A stretch of DNA of 64,000 bases from Dysidea avara (lineage: Eukaryota > Porifera > Demospongiae > Dictyoceratida > Dysideidae). Positions within the stretch are counted from its first letter, which is position 1; each line of letters begins with the position of its first letter. This document shows, piece after piece, positions 51,001 to 60,330 of this stretch. The notes under the pieces were generated by a model, which was given only the letters and a program-made list of their open reading frames with translations, was not told the DNA's origin and ran no database searches. The DNA is taken from assembly GCF_963678975.1 (NCBI RefSeq), contig NC_089278.1, forward strand, positions 13,311,959 through 13,375,958, in the 5' to 3' direction. The position numbers and the translations under genes are program-made.

Positions 51001-54000
51001 AGAATGCCCAAACTGTACATTTTTTGAGTGAAAATATTAAAGATTGGTTATGCGGTTATGAGAAATAACTGAATTTCTAAAAATAACTGGTTGATAATCA
51101 GTTAATCGGTTAAGTTTCACAGCTCTATCAAAGTTCATCTTATTTTCTTCGTATTTTTCTTCTTAATCATCTTATACAAATTTTCTTTTCGCATACTTTA
51201 AGTGATTTGTTGTCATGCCTACAGGGTAATCCACTTGATGGAGCAACTTGAAAATTGGTCTGTACATGAAGTTACTATTGAGCGCAAACCTTTTATGGTT
51301 TGAAAGCACTGAGAGTATTAGCTAAGGAGATACTGTATAAAGCAAAACCAAAACTTGTGAAAAAAGCACAATCAAGATACTCTTATAGAACAGTCACTGA
51401 GCAGTAAAAAACTTCGGGAATAATTCTCAGGTTTCAAACCAGGGACCTCCATACCTACATACCCAAGCCCTTTACTACTGTGCCACTGCTGTCAGTTGCT
51501 CACCTCACTTGATTTCTAGTTTTCTACCTATAAATGAAAGTTCTGGTTTAGTACACTAGAATGATAACTCGTTGGAAATTCTATTTGTATTGAGATGCTC
51601 AAAAAAATATGTATGCTCTAATAGAATACTACAAAAATTCTGAAAATAGTGTGTCGTGCAGCCAAGTACAGCCGGTGCGGGCAGGAAACATACTCATTTT
51701 TTTTTTGTTTCAGAACCAGAAAATGCCATTTTCATGTATCTGTAGCTTGAACAATATAATTAACCATTTCTGCTGTGGAAGCTTCCTCAGGGTAGGGCAT
51801 CTCCCCTTGAGTCAAATCTGCCCAGCTATCATTGGGATATACGCACCTTCTTATTTCAGTTTTTCGTAACACAGTCTTCGATGATTCCTGCTGTAGTAAA
51901 GGGGGAAAAGGTTAAAAGGAAGTATCAAGGCCATGGCTTTGGAACTTGCAATTACGAAAGGAAGTGATATCCATATCCACACAAAAACAGCCAAGCTGTG
52001 AAAGCAAAAAAAGGTATGGCCTTAAAAATCCTGAGAGAAAAAAGTTGTGGGATCAAAGGTGGCGATGGCTGCAATGATGTAAATTTAATAATGCAATAGC
52101 TGCAATGATTAAAATTTATTAGTATTAACATCATTGTAGCCATTTCTTGGTTACCACCTTTGATCCCACAACTTTTTTCACCCAGGCTTTTTAAGGCCAC
52201 ACCTTTTTTCACAGTGCTGTTTTTGTGTGGTTTGTTTCACAGCACTTAGAAGATTGTTTTATTGTGTGTATGTAATAGTGAGCTACCATTAAAGCAGGAA
52301 AGGAGTGGTTTTTTATTAAGCTCTTTCATCCAAGCAACTGCCTATATACACAATTACATTCTTCTTTTGCCAGAGTGTTGGCCATTTTTCCTAGTCTATG
52401 GTTGTTAGTTGTGTTGATATGTACTTTTCTTTCTTTCAGGATACCGGGTGCAAAGGAAATTTTATACAAAAACTTTTTGTTAAGTTATTTCTTCTCACGA
52501 TCACAGGTACTGTAGCGTGTCTGTGCCTTTCTATTGTATTGTGTGTGTTTGTCTTGAACATATGCATATCATGTGGTCGGATATGTTCCAAAGTATTCAA
52601 AGCATAACATTCAGTGTAGCCTGGGTCATCACTGACCCAGCTAAGTTAAAGAAGAGCGATGCACTAAAGCCTAAATTTAGGGGGTTCTGTGTCATAGCAA
52701 AGATTTTTTTGTAAGGGCAATGTGTGGATGCAGACTATTAACCAAACAGTAATGCAGGCAAGTGTTATTTGTAGGTAATCTTATACACAAAAACTGTCAT
52801 GGGACAACTTATACTGTACTAATGTGTGGTCACTGAAAAGTCCAGTAGTATAATGTAGATGATATGAAGACAGTTATTTTGTCTATACTTTCAAGGTGTG
52901 TGGTATCTAAACACTAGTACCCACACTCTGTATTTTCATCTTTAAAATGTACTCACCAACAGTGATCTATTTCAAAACATCTTGAAGAGATATGCTTCTA
53001 TTGTAAAGTGCTAATATCAGGTTTTTTTGTATTCTCAAATATTCTTCATCAAAAGACAGGCCTATAATGACAAATACAACTTGAATAGTGTATATTGGCT
53101 TGCTTGAATTGTGTTTGTTTCTCTGTACTGCAGACCATCCCAGTGGTCAGAGGTGATGGGGTGTACCAGAAGGCAGTGGACTATTGTATAACTCACTTGA
53201 ATGAAGGTGGATGGGTGCACTTTTTCCCTGAAGGTTTGTCCGTCTGTGCTTAGTAGGGGGTCTAGTGCTCCACTTCTTGGCAAGTGCTGAAATCAGGTTG
53301 TCCATAAGAAGGAAGTCTTAAAATTTGACTAAGTCCTTAAGCTTGCCAATGTGACAGAACTTTGGTACTGGTTATAGTAGCTGTAGCATGTACACGTTGA
53401 GCTAAGCCCTTCAAAACATTCAATAACTCATGGATGGAATTACACTAGTTCTTGAAATTTGGCTCATTTGTAGTACTGTTTGACCTGCTAAGAATGTTTT
53501 AAAGTTGCATGTATACACAATAATTTAAACTTTTCACCATGCATAAGCCATAAAGTGCATAGTCTGTTATGACCCTTTCCTGTAATGGAGCCAAACCACA
53601 CGCATCTGTTCTTTACTGACACCACTAATCATCTGGTTGGCTGAAATGTTATTCCTCTTAGAACTTTTTGGCTGTTTTCTCAGGGCTCAGCTCACCTTGT
53701 ACATCATAGGCGATTCTAAGGGGGGGCCCTGCTGAAAAATAGCTTTTTAAAAATCGTGGAGAAAAGTTGCAGTATAGATTGGCATTGTTATTTTTAGCAT
53801 ATTTCATGTTATCAGCATAAATTTTAGGCTGTTTTCAAGCCTTTAAATTGCAAAAATCCTGCAGACCCCCTTAAATTCTGCTTTATACTACAGTCAAACA
53901 ACAATAGTTATGCTGTTCCCTAATTGGGTCCCCCCTGTAGGTCAGGTCTAGAATCACCACTGTTGTACAATACTATAGCCAGGGCTATATAGGCTGTATA

Positions 54001-55147
54001 TGCAATTAGTTTCATAGTGAGTTTTGTGACCTGCTATAGGTAAAGTTAACCTCACCGACACTACAATGAGACTGAAGTGGGGAGTAGGACGTCTTATTGC
54101 TGACATGAGGAGAAATCCGATTGTTCTACCATTCTGGCACTCTGGTCAGTAATCCATCTTATAACTTGTATTGAATTGTAACTACTTTTGCAGGTATGGA
54201 ATCTATTCTTCCTGACAAGACTTATGTTCCAAGACTATTCAAGGTAGAGTTATTGAAAGCATGGATTGAGGTGTAGATTGAATAAAAATTTTCCTCATTC
54301 CTCTTTCCCTCTGCTTATAAAGAACATCATCCTGTGTCCTGTTTTCCTCTTTCATACCATAAAGTGGTTATTTTTGGGACAGAAATTATTATAAGCAGCA
54401 AACCATTCAAGAATTGTTGTGGCACTAATAGTTTGAAGTTTGGAGATTTTTTCCTCCCAAAAATAGCCCTCTGTAAGGCCATTGACATGGCCATATTTAA
54501 GTCATGTGGTATCTCTTCATACAGAAAATCACAGTATTCGTTGGTGATCCTATTGACTTCTCTCAACTACTGGAAACACATCGCAAGCAAAAGAGCAATG
54601 CAGTGAGTTTTGGGATGAGATTGTCTTATATCCCATATAAGATTGTTGTACAGTATACTATTTTAAGACATCAATTTTGATGCCCGGCTAGTATGCTGTG
54701 AATTTACTGAACTACATGCCAACTGTGTTGATAGTATGTTCATGTTGAGCTGTTATCTCATAAGTTCAATAACTCCTGGATGGAGTAATGTAAGGGCTTG
54801 AGATTTGAGTGAACTGCTTAAAATATCGTGGAAGCTCTTAATTACATACAGCACTTCACAATTATTTCCTAAGGTGGGAACCATCCATATCTGTTCACAG
54901 TCAATAACAAGATGAAGTTGTGGCAAAAGTATGATTGTTTTCTCAGGTTATCAGCTCAACATAAACACATTCCATTGGCTACTATATACTCCCTGTTATT
55001 CTGAAACTGTGTCTTCCTGGTGTAATTGTGTTTGCTTGTCACAAGGTGGTAGTCAGGAAACAGATCACAGACATCATACAAGATCGATTTGCAGAACTGA
55101 AGCAGACAACTGAAGAGCTACATGCCAAGTGGATAGCTAGAACTTGA
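48085..55147 (+). CDS. TAFAZZIN: Tafazzin (mitochondrial cardiolipin transacylase)
   Basis: Nine exons: 48085-48211, 49717-49845, 50346-50388, 52440-52506, 53134-53233, 54040-54144, 54194-54243, 54525-54602, 55046-55147. They total 801 bases (266 residues) with consistent phases. Tafazzin remodels cardiolipin acyl chains on mitochondrial membranes facing the intermembrane space. The N-terminus has the family WPYP (human WPFP) followed by a hydrophobic membrane segment ([13 protein letters not shown]). The acyltransferase HX4D box is H75-D80 in NHSSCIDDP and the second motif is FPEG at 153-156; [20 protein letters not shown] and [12 protein letters not shown] continue the family pattern. Length fits the human form lacking exon 5 (262 residues); I see no equivalent of that exon. 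Intron 1 holds a LINE remnant, introns 3 and 5 several MITEs. An apparent open frame starting at 49692 is a false start, because an acceptor (TTACAG) precedes LAVNIQQ. Confidence 0.96.
48340..49585 (+). pseudogene. LINE remnant (Jockey/CR1-like reverse transcriptase), 5'-truncated
   Basis: Lies in tafazzin intron 1, sense to the gene. The trace begins [14 protein letters not shown] (the usual FGFRPGHST block), then [18 protein letters not shown] (RT motif A) and SIGMPQD (GVPQGS block), then SLYINDLP in another frame, and later a C-terminal trace with [10 protein letters not shown] and [10 protein letters not shown]. At least three frame changes or stops interrupt it and the YADD box is missing. 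The 3' end is AT-rich (TTAAACAATTACAATTATAA). It is a dead copy; the clade is uncertain. Confidence 0.8.
49592..49653. repeat. Short hairpin just past the LINE remnant
   Basis: CATTGAATTTGGTAGGCC and GGCCTACCAAATTCAATG form perfect 18-base arms around a 26-base loop. The hairpin lies about 60 bases before tafazzin exon 2. Confidence 0.85.
49855..49893. repeat. GT/GC microsatellite
   Basis: A GTGTGTGTGCGTGCGTGCGT run immediately after the splice donor of tafazzin exon 2, beginning about 10 bases into the intron. Confidence 0.85.
50553..51190 (+). repeat. Dispersed repeat R2, copy 1, split by a hAT-like MITE
   Basis: Starts AATAGTGTGTCGTGCGGCCA and AGTACAGCTAGTGCGG, with ATTTGTAGCTC, TTACTGTGGAAACTCCCTCA and CACTGAGATATGTGCCTT. 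It resumes after 51128 with CATCTTATTTTCTTCGTATT. Copy 2 in the same orientation is at 51643-51870. Function and class are unknown. Confidence 0.7.
50768..51127. mobile_element. hAT-like MITE with TAGAGCTGTGAAAC ends
   Basis: Termini TAGAGCTGTGAAAC and GTTTCACAGCTCTA are a perfect 14-base inverted repeat; the interior repeats words such as ATAACCGGTTA and GGTTATCCGGTTAA. Flanks TCGAAGTT (50760-50767) and TCAAAGTT (51128-51135) form an 8-bp target duplication with one mismatch. No coding capacity. It lies inside repeat R2 copy 1 in tafazzin intron 3. Confidence 0.88.
51360..51500 (-). mobile_element. tRNA-derived SINE
   Basis: On the minus strand a pol III A-box-like TGGCACAGTAGTAAAGG (51485-51469) and a B box GGTTTGAAACC (51440-51430) have tRNA-like spacing. 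They are followed by a tail with GTGACTGTTCTATAAGAGTA (about 51398-51370). The tail resembles the dispersed GTGACTGCTCTATTAGAGTA motif seen elsewhere. It is inactive-looking and has no intact tRNA fold that I can draw. Confidence 0.65.
51643..51870 (+). repeat. Dispersed repeat R2, copy 2
   Basis: Second copy of the repeat at 50553: AATAGTGTGTCGTGCAGCCA, AGTACAGCCGGTGCGG, CATTTTCATGTATCTGTAGC, TCTGCTGTGGAAGCTTCCTC and CATTGGGATATACGCACCTT. It has no MITE insertion. Confidence 0.7.
51977..52230. repeat. Foldback in tafazzin intron 3
   Basis: Arms of about 90 bases: CCACACAAAAACAG, CTGTGAAAGCAAAAAAAGG, GGCCTTAAAAATCCTG and TTGTGGGATCAAAGGTGG on the left are mirrored by CCACCTTTGATCCCACAACT and the sequence ending GCTGTTTTTGTGTGG. 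It ends about 210 bases before exon 4. Confidence 0.85.
53390..53715 (+). repeat. TIR family T1, left-half copy
   Basis: TTCAAAACATTCAATAACTC, TTGAAATTTGGCTCATTTGT, GACCTGCTAAGAATG, ATCATCTGGTTGGCTGAAAT and GGCTCAGCTCACCTTGTACA match the copy at 58206-58983 in the same orientation. It lies in tafazzin intron 5. A more diverged copy lies at about 54738-54900 in intron 8. Confidence 0.7.
54738..54900 (+). repeat. TIR family T1, diverged fragment
   Basis: TTCAATAACTCCTGGATGGA, CTTGAGATTTGAGTG and the following weakly matching block resemble the left half of the T1 family. Lower confidence because of divergence. Confidence 0.45.
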
Positions 55148-55703
55148 CATCACACATCATCATCATCAATCGCATTTATTTATTATTTCATAAATAGGAG
55201 GTGGGGGCATTAACACTGTCAGTGAATAGGGTTAATTATATGAGAATTTAGCATTCAGCAGCATTAATGTTGATCAGGTTTCTTAATCTGGACTCAAAAT
55301 ATTGAATGGTGGAATATAGAACACAGAAAGAGGAAAACAGAGGTAGAGCAAGAGTACATAAAAATATTAATATTTTTATTATGTACTCTTGCTAACACTT
55401 TGCCTTGAAAAACAAAAAAAAACCTAATTCCCTTACATTTGAAGTTTTGAACTGAACAAAAGCACTACCAAGTGTAGGGTGCCACATGGATCACTGCTCA
55501 AGGTGTTTCAAACAGTTTCCAAGTTGTGTTACAGAATATTCACCTATTTATAATCATGTTCAATCACAGTGGTTACTACAATCTACATGCTTACATAATA
55601 ATAGTTATTTAAATACAGTGTATATAGTGCCTAGTATATAATAAAAACTAAAACTGGCTATAGTTTCCAGCAATAAAAGCATCAGTCTGTTCATAGCAGT
55701 AGC
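55148..55703. other. Spacer between convergent tafazzin and ZFR-like genes
   Basis: About 560 bases holding both 3' ends. It contains an ATC run just past the tafazzin stop, an AT-rich palindrome at 55347-55393, and TTTATTTATT at about 55174 that gives AATAAA on the minus strand. No gene is present. Confidence 0.5.
55347..55393. repeat. AT-rich palindrome between two convergent 3' ends
   Basis: AGCAAGAGTACATAAAAATA is mirrored by TATTTTTATTATGTACTCTTGCT around a TTAA centre with one three-base bulge, giving arms of about 20 bases. Its place between the two gene ends suggests a transcript-end or chromatin role, or a tiny MITE; this is inference only. Confidence 0.7.
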
Positions 55704-58700
55704 TCATTCAGTCTTCATTACTTTAGCAGCTGGTGTGCCTTCATTACTTCCTGCAGGCCTCTTTGTAGGCGTGGCATCATCTTTTGCAAGGGGCTCAACA
55801 CCCAGTACACTGTGTAGTTTCCCAAATGCAATTTGTCGTAGCATGTACTGTAACCATGACAACAATATGAATGCTAATGATGTCATAACAGTGGATCACC
55901 TGAGCTGTGTATGTGACAAGTTCCCGGTTTTCTACAGAGAGATAAGCAATGCTGTCTAATTGATCTCTCTCACAGGGGTCCAGTAGTCCATTGGAACCTG
56001 TACAAATTACACATTAGTAGAACAAAACATCCTAACAGAACATACACTTCACACACTGTATTTTCTAGTTAATAGCCAAGCTGCATGCTTGAAATAATGG
56101 TTGGACATCTGACTTTTGCACTTCTTAGGTCAGTGGCCTTGTGTGTACCCGTGTAGTTGTTAACCAGATTTGGGAGAGTTAGTCACTTTATTTATTGGCA
56201 GGTTAGGTTTATTGTGTACTATTATAAACAGTGATAGGCTGTTCATTTAGGGAACTTTTACATGTGTGGTGGCTTTAGTCAATTTTTTTGTGGTTACATA
56301 GTGAACAAAATAATGTTTAGTTAGTATGGTTTGTAAGTTATGAGCAATAGATTTGAGCCTCTACAAACTTGGAAGTGAGTGGTTAATTAATGCACCCACA
56401 CACAGTTACCATATAGCCAGAAATTATTTGAGGGACAAACTTTTGCAAAACTGTGCAAAAAACGATTTCCACATTTTTATATGAAATTCTAGGAAACGTT
56501 AGCAAACATTTTAAACACTGTTTTTCTAAGGTAATAACTATATGAAAACCTCAAACTTGATTATATTTTCACAAGGCTATCATCATTGCTCACAAAATTC
56601 ACAAAAGCTTTGTCCCTCAAAATCTCTACAGTAATTTCTCTGACAAACTACACTACATACCAGGTAGGAACATTCCAGATGAAATACACTCAATGAGACG
56701 ACGCAACACATCACCCGGCTTAGAAAAATCTGGATTAGCACTAGCTATACACTTCTGAACAACTAACTCTTGTACCTAACAAAAACAACAACAGTTACAC
56801 AATATAAACACACACTTCACAGTGCTACTTACCCAAGAGGACAGCTGATCATAACCAGGATATCGACTGCACATGTCCTTAAACACCCTCAACACTATCA
56901 CACAAGATGGTAGAGAGTGTGCCATTGACTATAGAAGGAAAACATACACTACAATAATTAATATGTCACAGACATGCACAATAACATATCCTACCCACAG
57001 GTTAGCTACAAAGTTAAGGTCAAAACCACAACAGATTCTGCTAACAGCTGACACTGTTCATGCCTACTTCATACCCAACATGTGATAAAAGCTACATCAA
57101 AGCAAATCAGTCTCCAGACTGCAAAGTACTGGGGTATAAGCCATAGTTGTGAACGGAGTATACTAAAGCCACTCTCCCACATACATTAGCAATTCTAACA
57201 ACCCTATGTACTGTACTTATAACATACCACTACAGCTTAAAACAACATATTAATGTACACACGACAGTTGACTGCACTACACACACATGACGAACATATA
57301 CACAGGGTTACCAGATCAGTTTTGCATAATAACAATATTAACTTCTTATTGTGCAAACTGACATGCACAGCAGCAGTGGCAGCAGCAAACTGTGCAGCAC
57401 ATAATAACACACTGTTCAGTGTTATTATTCAACAGCAGCTGACTGTCTCTCTGCCAGTTTTGCAACGACACAGATGGTCAGTTCTTCTGCAAACTGGCAG
57501 CTAGTTAGACAGCAGCCGGAGTTGTTAACAGGTTTGCAATAGTGCTCTCTGTCTCTCATGGTCTCTTGTCACTAATAAGGTGTATATATTAGTAGTAGCG
57601 TCTGTTGCAAACCTGAAACCATTTGGTTCGTCGGAGAGCTGCCAAGGCAGCTAAACAGCTAGGCCTATCCAATACACCAGCTTGACGTTCCGCTGTAACG
57701 GTAACAATATCACATTCAACTGGTCTCCAACCCAACCCTCCCCCAATATACAATCATTGCACGTGTAAATGGTGTATTTGGTGATTATTGTAATTCAGCA
57801 GCTTTTTTTTTGGTGATTTTCAAAACACTAAAAATTAGCAAATAGTTTTACAAATGACTATGCTACCAAATTATATCATCAAATACACTATTAGCACAGC
57901 ATACGATAGCCACTTGATTCCTAAGTGTCGCAAATTTTTAAGTTCACCTCACATATGCATACACCCTACCATAAACACTACATAGATCCCCATACATATA
58001 CATATATAGCAGGAGAACTTGACTAAAATATATTGCTATATTTTGCCTGTCCGTGATATTTGTATACCTTCATATAAATATTATGAACTCTTGGTCTGGA
58101 TACATACAGTCTGACTTTCAACAAATAAATCAGCAATTTATTAATGAACAATTTTCTATGGAGGTGGTAAAGTAGCCAACTTAAAAGTCTTCTGCTATAT
58201 ATTGCCAGAGGAGGTTGGACGCGCTCTATAGTATGTACACATTCACCTGGATCCTTTAAAATGTTTAATAACTCACGAATGCAATTACACACGATTTAGA
58301 AATTTGGCTCATTTGTAGCACTGCTTGACCTGCTAAAAATATTTCAAAATCTTTTCATTCAAATATCTGACACAATATTTACAGCCAATCAAAATTGTCA
58401 CCATGCATTTCATATGTGGAAGCCACAAAAGTACAGTGTCCATTACAGCCCTTTCCTGAACTTGCAATGGAGCCAAAATGGGCGTGTCTATTGTTGACAC
58501 CTTTGCTGTCACCACTTATCATCTGGTTGGCTGAAATGTTAACTCTCTTGAGAAAAACGCACTTTTAATTTTTAGCTGTTTTTCAGGATCCAGCTCAACT
58601 TGCACATACTATAAGCGCTACCTACATATATCACTTTTAATGGCATTTTAATTGCATTGTTTTACTTGGTATTTCACGTAACCCTCAATAGTCACAATTC

Positions 58701-59603
58701 AAAACTGAAAAACGAAGGGGTTCACTGGGATTCATTAGATATTCAGAAAATACTTAACGTAAGCTTCAAGGCAATGTACTTTGTTTCGTAAAAATGGCTT
58801 GAATTCTGGATAAATTGATAAGCCGTGGTTTGGTGTATAAAACTTCACACCAGACTTGTGGAACAATGAACAATGATGATCCATGGAACGAACTGCTCAC
58901 GAGATCGGCTTATTACCCTCCCCAACAAAACGACATTTGCGTAATTTATTTAGTGGCACTTAGAGCATGTCCAACCTCCTCTGACATATTTTATTACAAT
59001 AACTCGTACCACTGTAACTTACTCCCTTTGAAAACCACTACATGAGCATTGAAAATTAGGGCCAAACAAACTCAGATACTTGCTAGCAATTTTTGGTACA
59101 TTTATTGTTTACAAAACAAGAAGCCTGGCATTAAAATAGTAGCTTTGTGTCATGGTGCACAAACCCAAAAGTTTTAAATTGGTTTCTCTGAAGGATTCAA
59201 GAAGAATATAAATTTCTTTATTACGGCACTGCATCAGTTGATAGGGAGTGAGTTACTGTGAGCTGCAAACCTCCAAACGAAGTTATCTTAACACCTCTCT
59301 ATATGACCAACTTGAAAACATTCCCCCAAGATCAATGATCTAGTGCATACCTTCCATGGCTGTTTCATCAACCTGTTCCCTCATCTCAGTACATGTTAGG
59401 GTAGCAAGAACAGTTAGTGGTGATGGATAGTTAGCAGTGATCAGCAATGCCGACTGACTAATGTGTTTTGCTACCGTGTAAGATGCGCTCTCTGAAGACT
59501 GAAACACATCATTATTACAATGTGTACACGCTTGTGTATTTTACCAATAGTCTCTCTGGTAGAAGACTGGCTATCTTATCAAGGAGGGCTTCAGTGGGTT
59601 TGT
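55704..59603 (-). CDS. ZFR/ILF3-family DZF-domain protein, C-terminal exons; upstream exons not seen
   Basis: Seven exons on the minus strand (59603-59545, 59498-59351, 57692-57613, 56928-56833, 56775-56661, 55997-55900, 55847-55704) join in phase into 740 coding bases of a DZF (nucleotidyltransferase-like dimerisation) domain. Matches to ZFR/ILF3/STRBP are strong: KPTEALLDKIA, VLDRPSCLAALAALRRTKWFQ, SCVIVLRVFKDMCSRYPGY, GDVLRRLIECISSGMFLPG, GLLDPCERD, ELVTYTAQYMLRQIAFGKLH and VLGVEPL. The protein stops about 27 residues later after a basic KRP-containing tail with no dsRBD. This favours ZFR, whose DZF is C-terminal; a shortened ILF3/STRBP-like protein is the alternative. ILF2 was considered and fits less well. 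The family binds dsRNA and affects splicing and A-to-I editing. The N-terminal part, including any zinc fingers, should lie to the right, probably beyond the DIRS-like element. It is convergent with tafazzin. Confidence 0.88.
56408..56640. repeat. W-rich TATAGCCA-type MITE with GAGGGACAAA ends
   Basis: CCATATAGCCAGAAATTATT, TGAGGGACAAACTTTTGCAA on the left pairs loosely with CACAAAAGCTTTGTCCCTCA on the right. It lies in an intron of the ZFR-like gene and shares its TATAGCCAGAAATT end with other fragments in the window. Confidence 0.6.
58206..58983. mobile_element. TIR family T1, full-length non-autonomous element
   Basis: Ends CAGAGGAGGTTGGAC and GTCCAACCTCCTCTG are inverted repeats; the CAGAG start hints at hAT. 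I find no matching 8-bp duplication. The body contains the block shared with 53390-53715 and the block shared with 22775-23000, so those are partial copies of this family. It lies in an intron of the ZFR-like gene and encodes nothing. Confidence 0.8.
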
Positions 59604-60330
59604 CTATTGTATGAAAACATGTCATTGTAAACCATTTAATTCATTAATTACAGGCCAAGTACAAAGAATTAGCATAATTTACATGTCAGGTGATGACCAC
59701 CCTTACTTCAGCACTTTTTATCCTACTTAGAAAATTTACATAATATTGCTAGAACATCCATACTACAATCAATGAACTGATTCTTTATAATTATATGTTT
59801 AGTGTCATTCTTTTTTTATTTGTTTTGTGTTGTCACTTAATTGTCTCTGTAATGTAAATCTCTTTTTGTTACTCCAACAAGGAGGGACAGCTTTGCCAAT
59901 TACTGAGAAGTTAAATTAATAATCAATCAGATTAATTTCTTCTTAAGCTTGTTTGTCCTACAATGTTAGTGATCTCTTATACACCACATCAAGGGAAGAA
60001 TGGTGTGAATAACTGTTTGACAGTACATGCCCAATAGTAAATACTGGCTAGCAAAGTGTTAGTTCTCTATTATTCACTTGCCCATTACACAGCCCTGCAC
60101 AATACATAAAGCAGTATATTAAGGAGAACTGCTGCTTTATTTTTACCAGAAAAAACAATCAATAAAGCCATGCACTACCCACAAATTGGCACTACAAGTG
60201 GAAAGAGCAGGGTGTTTGTGATACATGCATTGTACCTCACACCCAACTGCACTTGTGTCAAAGCAAATGGCCAAAGATCAAAATAGTTGTTAATGAGTTA
60301 CACCCAAGAGCTAACTGTAGAAAATTTGCA
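59604..60330. other. Intron-like sequence before the right-hand DIRS element
   Basis: About 730 bases upstream (in gene order) of the ZFR-like exons. No further ZFR exon, splice-bordered block or clear repeat is visible. It is probably part of a large intron. Confidence 0.4.

Noticed and set aside
51420-51500. A functional tRNA gene
   Set aside because: A and B boxes are present but no cloverleaf can be drawn and a SINE tail follows, so it is treated as a SINE head.
55704-59603. ILF2 (NF45) as the identity of the DZF gene
   Set aside because: SCVIVLRVFKDMC, LRRLIECISSG, GLLDPCE and VLGVEPL match ZFR/ILF3 more closely than ILF2.
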